Source: Azolla caroliniana (lineage: Eukaryota; Polypodiophyta). Taken from it: 64,000 nucleotides of DNA. A model generated the notes under the pieces. That model was not told the origin of the DNA, made no database searches, and saw only the letters and a program-made list of their open reading frames with translations. This document shows, one piece after another, positions 55,859-64,000 of this stretch (within the stretch, counting starts at the first letter, position 1; every line of letters begins with the position of its first letter). Location of the stretch: contig JBHGNT010000008.1 in assembly GCA_043228905.1 (NCBI GenBank), positions 22,320,001 to 22,384,000 on the forward strand. The letters are read 5' to 3'. Made by a program: the position numbers and the translations under genes.

Positions 55859-56757
55859 GATCTCTAAGACTTTTTGAAGTGTCAACTCGACTTTATTGTC
55901 GAGAATCCTAGACTGTAAAACCTTCTTTAGGCCGGCGGATGTTTCGATGTCAGGCAAGTTTGAATGTTGAGGTGGCCTTCTATGTGAACTTGAGTTGTAA
56001 ATCCTTCGTTCTCTTTATTCGCTCATTGATTGTTGACTCCAACACTTTTCCTTTGCCAACATCATCTTGGATTCTTGCTTTGGATGCTCTATAGCAGTCG
56101 CCTTTATCCAGCTGGGATAGCCATCATCCTTAGTACTGTCCTTCTGAGTACTCAGCAAGCCTCCAATCACACTCATCCACTCAGACACCAAACCATCGTT
56201 CTTGTCATGTCCTCTAGAATAATTATGAGATATTTCTCTGACTCTTATTGAGAGCTCAATATATCTCTTTTTAAACTCTATCACTAACTTTTAGACTAAG
56301 TGGCCTTTACCCCCTTTCTTAGTCCACTCAAGAAAGCTCTTTTCTGTCATCCGGGTTCGGTCATCTAACATATATTCATTGAGTAATGCTTGACCGAAAT
56401 CGGCTAGTCTTCATGGAACCTCCCCTACATTTCGATTGCCCTTGATCATGCATCCATTGTGTAGTTCTGGTTTATCTACAACATTATCTGTACCCTATTT
56501 CCCCCTCTGCTAGCCATCTCGTATTCATAGACCTCGAAGTATCGAGTGATGTCCTCGCCATTGAACTTGTCTATTTTCTCGATGACCGTTTGTACAAACA
56601 ATGTTAACTTGTTTTCCATCCAATTCATTGCTTTGCTCTTGCAACATCCAACTCATCATTGTCATCATGAAACTTGCCATCTCTATGTTGAATCCTTTGT
56701 CCGCCATCTCTATTGATCTTTTGATCTTCGCGTCAATGATTAGCAACACTTCACACC
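55859..56757 (-). pseudogene. gag of a G-type gypsy element (element J)
   Basis: The minus-strand gag start MADKGFNIEMASFMMTMMSW is near 56713; then TVIEKIDKFNGEDITRYFEV (compare VQWNNQFNRKDVSRYLRDYE in G). Farther on, LVSEWMSVIGGLLST and DIETSAGLKKVLQSRILDNK (compare DIEQRTDLKKVFEERILDSR in G). Stops and frame changes are frequent. The primer region and LTR follow to the right. Confidence 0.7.
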
Positions 56758-57160
56758 GGGTTCACCAAATTATGTTGTAACGGTTGTGATATGTGTATCG
56801 AACCCCTGGGGTTTTTTATGAGGAGAGTTCATAACAAAAAAAGAGAGAAACAAGCATGGACAAGAAATGAAGATAGTGCATTTGATAAAACTATGTTTTA
56901 TTATATCGTAAATACAAGATTTTACCGAAGTTACAACAGTTTATCGTAATTCTTATCTTTGTCAAACTCTAGCTCGAACCCTTAACTTCGATCTTGAGAG
57001 ATGATATACTTTCCAAATGAGCTAACTCAACATCTTGAATGTTTAATCACTTAATCAATTGATTACTTGATCAGTGGTACATGCTTCCTTTCCTTTCTTT
57101 TATATAAGTTTTCGAATGCATGTGAGAGTGCATGAGATGCATGCAATGTGATGTGTGATC
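56758..57160 (-). repeat. 5' LTR of the gypsy part of J
   Basis: The minus-strand LTR end is CAACA (plus TGTTGTAACGG from 56773). The adjacent CCGGGTTCACCAAAT resembles the primer region of G (20882-20900). The body shares CCCCTGGGGTTTT with G's CGCTGGGGTTTT. The outer end is not defined; TTTTATATAAG near 57098-57108 may be the promoter block. Confidence 0.5.
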
Positions 57161-58127
57161 GTCACTTGGCACATATCAGCTACATGTGATGTAGCATAGC
57201 CATGTTGCTCATCTAAGTCACCATGTACGATATACACATAAGACATAGGCACAATGATGAGAACATAACCTTACAGAAGAGCTTATCCTAATGGTTCATA
57301 CAAGGTCACGCCTTATGAATCTCACTTGATATAATACTTGAGTTTGTTTTTATATCATGAAGCAATTGCTTCAGGACACCGTAAATATTTGTTACTCACT
57401 TCCATATGTATTGCGTGAAAATGCTATGTTTTTGTCTCATACATCATGTTTGACCCCCACAGACTAATACAATCTCTCTCTCTCTCTAATGGGCAATAAT
57501 ATAGAATGCTTAATGCAAATGGTGTATAACCAATCACTTACATAGTTTATGTTGTGTATAACCAATCAAGATGAATGTTAACATCGATTAAGGCTTGTGA
57601 CCAAAATCATACATCAAGTGTAAAGAACTATATCCAATTCCTGTAAGAAATGCATGTTGGACAACTTATCAATTGAACTACGACCTTCTCGGCCCTCTTC
57701 CCCACCACCCTCTCTCTCTCTTAATCGTATATAACAATGGAGCAAGCTTTGCGATGCCTCCCATGCACAATACATACATACATACATCTCCCTTTCACAA
57801 GATATAGAATATGGCACACACCATGTCCATTATACTCATAGTTATGACTAGGGTTCTTGCCCCTTAAGTTATATTAAACTGACTACAATGCAACATGGCT
57901 TCAACCCTCTCACTTGTTTCTCTTCTAACACTACCCTTGGTTACTCCTTTATAGAATCATCATCATATTGACGACTTTGGTTTGTTATGAAGCATCATCA
58001 TCATCATCATCAAGAGTAAAAAATAAGTAAAAATGAAACAAGTGGAAATTAATGGTCATAGAACAAAGTGATTGGAAAAGAAATGCAATGGGTTGCTAGA
58101 GCATCCATCAAAAGTACTTTGGAGTCC
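57161..58127. other. Gene-free stretch
   Basis: No gene supported. Contains CT repeats at 57473-57486, (CATA)n near 57771-57785 and an ATC repeat at 57990-58012. Confidence 0.4.
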
Positions 58128-58358
58128 CGTAGTATGAACCATACGTACAATAATTGCATTCGCATTCGTGAATGTTTCAATCATTCGCGTAAGAAAAACA
58201 CCCTCAAAGAATGATAAATACCATACTTTTGGATTAACTATTTATTATGAGGTAAATAAGCCTAAAAATGGGGGAAAAACAAAACAAAAAACACAAGAAT
58301 GTTTGAACGTAGGAAAACGAATGTTATGCTAGACGAACACGAATTTTACGTACTATGC
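58128..58358. mobile_element. MITE-like repeat, copy 2
   Basis: About 230 bp, ends CGTAGTAT and GTACTATG. Same core as 52402-52677 without the internal duplication. It lies about 300 bp upstream of the E2F promoter region. Confidence 0.6.
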
Positions 58359-58630
58359 AAGTTTGGACATATCGTTGGGCTGATTATAGCTGCGTGCATA
58401 GAGAGAAAGGAGTGAAAAAGAAAAACACTTAGAGACCAGAAGAAGGTTGGAAAGAATGAGGAAGAAAAGGTAAGGAGGAGCATGGATGGATAGGCGCGAG
58501 GATGTAAAAACAAAAAGAAATAAACCATTCAAAAACGTTGCTATCCTTTTTATTTTCTTTTTCGTCTGGGCTCTCTAATCCGGCTTTCTATGCAAACCCC
58601 AATCTCCATTTTGTTTTCTTTTTTTGCTTG

Positions 58631-58638
58631 CCGCCAAA
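58631..58638 (-). promoter_or_regulatory. Candidate E2F-binding site
   Basis: Plus CCGCCAAA, which is TTTGGCGG on the minus strand, fits the E2F consensus WTTSSCSS. It lies just upstream of the likely first exon of the E2F gene and would allow autoregulation. A single 8-base match can arise by chance. Confidence 0.4.
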
Positions 58639-58659
58639 ATTTCTTCCTTCCCTGCAATT

Positions 58660-59099
58660 CTCGTCGCTCGCTCTGTCCCCTCTGCCTTGAACAGGGAAGC
58701 TGACTGTTGACCTTACGATTCATCATTTATCTCTCTGTGTTTTGGGCTTTGATTTCCATCTCTTTTCTTTCCTACTCTCTTTCTTTCTCTGTCTTGGGGA
58801 ATTCTTCCAAATTTCGACCTTCACTTGGTTTAGCGAGAATCAGAACAGATCTGGTTCATGGGCTAAGCTTACAGTTTAAAAAGAGCGGAGACAATTGGTT
58901 CTCTTTCTTATTATGTGAGCTCATGCCATATATGCGTGCATAGAGGGGTGCACCCTTTCTAGTCCTGTAGAGAAGACATCTGTGGAGGATCAACATTCAG
59001 TGTTGCAGTGACGAGAAATTTTCAGTGTACACATTGAAGAGTAAAGTTCGGCCTAGTGATCGAATTGCAAATTATGACTATATTGCTTGGGGCCTCAAG
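58660..59099 (+). other. Likely 5' untranslated first exon of the E2F gene
   Basis: Inferred. The stretch is pyrimidine-rich at first and ends CCTCAAG|GTACCC at 59099/59100, a possible splice donor. In the phase required by the next exon (62917) there is a stop close upstream of this donor, so any transcript using it would be non-coding here and translation would start at 62937. Confidence 0.35.
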
Positions 59100-62000
59100 G
59101 TACCCCCCTTTGTTTCTATCACTCTTTTGCATTTTACTAGGTATGACATAAAAATTTTAGTGCCATCATTCATTCTTGGAATGACTATAATTCTCAATTT
59201 TTTCTTTAAAACACATTCGGATTTAGGGTTCAATTATTCACTTGTAATTCCATATCAGGGCCCTCAAGTGTTACCTTAGACAATGCAATATTTTAATGGC
59301 TGGTGTGAACCCTTCTCTCATCTTATGGTTAGGCAAGGATAAGATAGTTTTAAATACTTTGGATACCCTTTACTAGGTAGTCCTTTTTACCATATGTTAT
59401 AACAGCTGCTAAGATTTGGGATGTGAACTTCACACATAAAACGTTCAACGTATGAGAACGTTGAATCACTTATATAAGTATATAAATTATGCTCCTCAAT
59501 GGTAATTCTAAATAATTAACATCTCCATCTCATTGATGATGTTAGGAATGCAAATGCTAGCAAGTATAATCACAGCTGGAGGTTGTATGAAACACATTAT
59601 CATGTTTTTGCCATTTCTGGATCAGTTTTTTGAGTGTTGGAAATGAATCTTTTTTAAGATATCATGGTTTCTATTGCTAGCAAAATCATTTGCTCAACCA
59701 TTCTGTGATTATGCAAAGGCAGGCTAGGACGAAGATATTGAAGACCCAAATTCACCTTCAGGATCTAAGGATAAATGCCCAAAAAGATAATGATGCCATT
59801 CTTTTGGATTCTTACTGTATCTTTTGAAAAGTTTCTCTTATCCCTCTATGATGTGAACGTTGGATGAAATTCTTGGTCCACTTCTCAACGTCTTTGAAAG
59901 AGAATAATTTTAATGGTGATTGGGCTCCGAATGTGAAACTACTAAAATGGTTGATCATTTTCCTTCAGAATGGGTGTAGTTTGTTTCATTATTCTAGCTC
60001 TAAAAATGCATGATCAGGAACATCTATGGCACTTTGCTGGCTCTAAAACTTAGTTTGAGAACTGCATAAGATATTAAAGAAAAGTAAGATATCTGGCCTA
60101 GAATATCTATTGATATTATTATGCAGGAAAATGTTTCTTATTAGATTGGCTGTGACCACATGTGGCACAAACTTCATATCATGGTCATTTATAATACTTA
60201 AAACTTAGAGAGCATCATATCGAATTAACTTAGTATACTGGGTGTGAAAGAAGGAATTTCTCCTAAAAGCATTGTCTGACCACCTCAATTTTTCATTTCC
60301 TTGTTCGATATCCCTCTTATCAGAACAGGGAATGTCCATTTTGGGGTCTATTCCCAACCCCATTTCCCTATCCCTGAAATGAGTTCTAGGTGTCCGCCGC
60401 AAAGGGCATCAAAGGTCTTTGGTCTTGAAATAATCTCCCGAGTCCCGTATGATTCAGGGCAGACATTTTTGTAAACTAGAATGCCTGATGAAAAGCACAC
60501 TACCATCTGAGAAATGCTGATCAAGATCCTGAAATCTCCTCGTAACTCCCCTACAACTTAGGGAAAAAATTTTGTAGCCTGGAATACCTCATGAGAAACC
60601 CAAAGTCAAGCTTTGTTCCTACATTTGGGGAACACACTGTCTACTGCAGGTTGTTCCATTATTTCCCTCAAAGATTTGAATGCAGATTTTCCTAAGGATC
60701 CTTAAGCTAAGGTAGTACGTTTTGGATAAGAAAAAGATAAATATAGGGAAAAGATAGAAAAAGATGATCAACCGTCTTTGAAAATATGAAAATTATGTTC
60801 AGTCATGTGTAAGTGAATGCTTTCTACATCAATCTATATGATCCACTGCTGAAAGTTTCTTCATGAACTATATAATGATGCTGGTAGTGATTCTGGTTAT
60901 GAGGGATTGTATTCATCAGCCAAGGTATCATAACCTGTCAAAGTCAGATGCTACACAGGTGACCTAAATCAGGGGATAACAAATGCAAGGAGATGATGTG
61001 GTATTGGTGTTTCTTAATGTGTTGTCCAGTTACGAATGGATTTACAATGTATTTTTCGTTTAAATGTCTGAGTGTCATTATTAAGTTGCGTCTCCCCAAT
61101 CAGAGTACGGTCTATTGAAGAATGCCTCCTTCCTCATTATATCTTTCTTGTTGACCCATAATCCCGTGGGTCGAGAAGAGTATAGTAGGCACTCTCTTTA
61201 CGATGGAAAAATGATTCCTAATTAAAATTTTATTCACAGATTGCTAAGGATTCTTCAATAGACCCTAAACCCTGCTACTTACAACAGAGTTCTTCCTTGC
61301 CTGTGATACATGGTTTCTTCTTTTGCAACACGGATTTTATGAGTTGCAGTCTCTAACTTATCTACAACCATTCGAGATAAATGTGGATTTTAACACTTAT
61401 GTAATAAGCACTTCTGAACCCAAGCTCCAACTCCACATCAAAAAACTGCTACTATCCTCATTGGAAAATGCATTTCTCTTTGCTTATACTAAGCTTTAAA
61501 AGAAAAATGTATAAGTATAACTTATTTGTACAAACTCAAAACTCTACCATGTTATGTTACTTCAGAGGATACTAAAAGATGCATTAAATGTCCAATTCTG
61601 TGCCTCAGTGCTTAGGATTATCTTCATAATTTTGGCAATAAAAAACTGTCCTTCATCATCATTAAATTTAACACAAGTTACAATTTTACACTTAGAGGAG
61701 AATCTAAAATAGCCCCAAAGTTGGAACCTCATCGACATTCTGGAAACACAGCTAGATGGTAATCCTAAACCCACATCCTTGTTAATAGCATTATAGTTAT
61801 GCTGAGGATAGGGGTAGAATGGTAATATGTATTTATTTGCCTTGATTGTGTTTTTGAATGTGTCCAACATGTCGAGAGATAATTATCAATGCTATCCCAT
61901 TTGCCAATAAAAGCAGTTTCTCTCTTATCATTCGTATGACCTGTTTGTCTGTGCTTTTCGGGAGATTATTGACTAACTGGCAAATGAGATAGCTTTGATG

Positions 62001-62916
62001 ACAACCTCTTGATTGGTGGACATATCAAGGAACAGAAATGAGGCAAGTAATACACTGAAAACACTGAAAACTTGGAGCAAATGTTACTCAATTTTCAAGT
62101 GGTAAGTGGTTTGTTATTAAAGTTGAATCTTCCAACAACTAGTTTTGAATATTTGTGAGACAATGTGTTCAGTTATCACATTCTTCATTCAAGTGTTGAT
62201 CATATAATTGGGATAAATATATTTATGGATGGAGTTGATGATAGCAATTGGTTGTGAGAATTGGACTTGAAACTTGTGTCATAAGTGCTTCCAAATGTTC
62301 TAACTATTTTTCTTATTATTCTTGAAAGGCTCATTGCAAATGTATTTGTTTTTGTTTGTTCTTAGTGATTTGTGCTCTTCTTGGGAATGGTTCTCTTTGT
62401 ATTCTAGCCTTCATTCTAAATAAGTTTTGCTCATAAGATCTTAAGAGATGATAGTTTGGTTTATTTTTGAAGACGTCACTTGGTAGTAGAGATGTATTAG
62501 CATAGTATAGCAGTTCTTATCATAAACCCTGTACTTTTCAGTATTGTCATTGGGGTGCGTTTCCCCTAGAGGCTAGAGCATTAGTGAGTCAACTGGATGG
62601 GGAGCCATAGGCTGCGAGAACTCATGGTTGCATGAACAATTGATGTGAACCTAAGTTTCCCCATTCATGATGCAGCTAGTGAGACATGTACCCACCATAA
62701 TCTGTCTGTTTCTGATCAAAAGTGCGAAGTTTATAGTTACCACTGGTACCCAAGAATCAAAATTTCCGAATAGATCATTTTGTCTAGCTTATATAGCATA
62801 TTTTATAGTATTTTAGCTAGTAATTTAAACAGCATTGTTTGCTTCGTCTATTTCCTTTCTTGGGCACTGAGTAAGAAAAAAAGAAGTGTGGTAATCATAT
62901 ATTTTCTTCCTTCCAG
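59100..62916 (+). other. Probable first intron of the E2F gene
   Basis: About 3.8 kb without a supported coding exon or complete transposon. It ends in a good acceptor, TTCCTTCCAG, at 62907-62916. An additional small coding exon cannot be excluded. Confidence 0.4.
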
Positions 62917-62936
62917 GTGAGGCAAGATTGGAAAAT

Positions 62937-63942
62937 ATGAAGCCATATGAGCCTTATGGTTGGTCATCTAGGCAGTCTCTTGCAGCTACTAATACCAGTA
63001 GCAACAGCCCTGCCGGAGGAAGAAAGAATGTTGTTGGTGGTAGATACAACCGAGTTGAACCTCAGACACCTGTATCAAAGACAGGTATCTGGATCATGTA
63101 AAGAAATTTGAATGTATTTTCTTCTCTCAAAGTTGCATAACAGTTTTCTTTTGCTTATTCATGATATAGTTTCTCCTGTTCATAAGACTCAAACACCAGT
63201 CAGTTCCTGCCGTTATGACAACTCTCTTGGTAACATTGAATTTTCAGATAATGTATACTTTACTTTTCTGGTAGCATCCTTCTTAGTTATATGTTCTTGT
63301 TCTTCAGGGTTGCTGACAAAAAAGTTCATACATCTAATTAAGGAAGCTGAAGATGGAGTTCTTGATTTAAACAAAGCAGCTGATATGCTAGGAGTTAGTT
63401 TTACGGCCATTAACTAAATGATAACCATTGTTATTTAACGTTACTGAATGTAATCACAACTTTCAGGTTCAAAAGCGTAGAATCTATGACATTACAAATG
63501 TATTGGAAGGTGTTGGGCTTATTGAAAAGAAACTGAAAAACAGAATACAGTGGAAGTAAGTTTTCTTTATATTCTCTTGCAGATTGCATTTAAAAATGCT
63601 TTCTTGAGTTTAAAACTTTTTGTAGGGGCTTAGATTCTGCAGGCTCAAGTAATATGACCAATGAAGCTGGAATATTCAAGGTAGTAGAGTTGCAAAATGG
63701 TTTAGCCCTTTCTGTTTATTTTACCTGACAAATATGCTGGCTATATTTGCATCATAGGCAGACATTGAAACCTTGCTTCTACAAGAGAGGAAGCTAGATG
63801 ATTCTATCAGGTCTGCTATTAAAAACTTAATCGACATTTTTGTTTTTTCTGCTATGGCCCAGTAGACTGAAAGATGTGAAAATGCATTTAGAGAGGCGCG
63901 AGAACGATTGAGGATACTCAGTGAGGATGAAAATAATAAGCA
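62937..63942 (+). CDS. E2F transcription factor, 5' part of gene (runs off the window)
   Basis: Plant E2F, which binds TTTSSCGC-type sites with a DP partner and controls S-phase genes. Exons: 62917-63084 (ATG at 62937, [18 protein letters not shown]), 63170-63229 ([17 protein letters not shown]), 63309-63393 ([20 protein letters not shown]), 63467-63555 ([30 protein letters not shown]), 63626-63680 ([10 protein letters not shown]), 63758-63810 ([17 protein letters not shown]) and about 63874-63942 ([20 protein letters not shown]). The winged-helix domain with the RRIYD DNA-contact motif and the start of the leucine-zipper dimerisation region are complete. All junctions are GT-AG in phase except the last acceptor: the expected CAG at 63863 is out of phase, and AAAG|A at 63873 restores the frame. 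The dimerisation, marked-box and RB-binding parts lie beyond 64000. The N-terminus may extend further upstream. Confidence 0.9.
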
Positions 63943-64000
63943 GTATCCTCTATTATGTTTGAAATTTGAATTTCTAACTAGATTTGGCCTCTTTGCTCTA

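Noticed and set aside
59025-59279. 84-codon plus ORF as start of E2F
   Set aside because: It runs past the possible donor into the intron and is in the wrong phase for the next exon.
60890-60929. Possible E2F N-terminal exon reading NDAGSDSGYEGLYSSAK
   Set aside because: No good acceptor, and its phase does not fit the exon at 62917.

Overview
The window is nuclear DNA from a land plant. It carries spliced genes with GT-AG introns, a SIP1-type trihelix factor, a plant-type E2F gene, and very dense Ty1/copia and Ty3/gypsy LTR retrotransposons primed by initiator-Met-tRNA-like sites (TGGTATCAGAGC). Nothing seen fixes the lineage. There is no bacterial, organellar or viral genome organisation.

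About 0.5-36 kb is a stack of nested LTR elements. I use letters for them. A: degenerate copia (+), LTR 489-849 and gag to 8193, split by B. B: copia (-) 1408-7381, TSD GGAAT, complete except for five in-frame stops. C: gypsy (+) 8518-33500, with an antisense coiled-coil reading frame near its 5' end and a gag-like piece downstream of pol. F: copia (-) 12109-31491, inserted into C's integrase. Inside F lie G (gypsy gag and LTR), D inside G (a complete, very young copia, 15362-20864, TSD CTTGC, LTRs differing at 1 of 292 positions, intact 1344-codon ORF), H (degenerate copia, 21383-28660) and E inside H's LTR (2.0-kb non-coding LTR element, TSD CTCTT, LTRs of C's family). K is a broken copia 3' half at 33.7-36.2 kb.

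36.2-49.2 kb holds a host gene that is almost invisible in ORF lists because its exons are short: a six-exon minus-strand gene (39127-47477) for a 216-aa homologue of the V-ATPase assembly factor Vma22/CCDC115. Its 4.9-kb intron 3 contains element I, an internally deleted copia with TSD AAAAC, and LINE fragments.

49.8-50.9 kb is an intronless trihelix gene. 53.8-57 kb is a gypsy-copia chimera (J). A MITE-like repeat pair lies at 52.4 and 58.1 kb. From 58.7 kb to the end is the 5' part of an E2F gene on the plus strand; its winged-helix DNA-binding domain is spread over several exons, and the gene continues past the window edge.

The three host genes have unrelated roles: proton-pump assembly, transcriptional regulation, and the cell cycle. 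The rest of the window is mainly an archive of transposon insertions, deletions and recombination.
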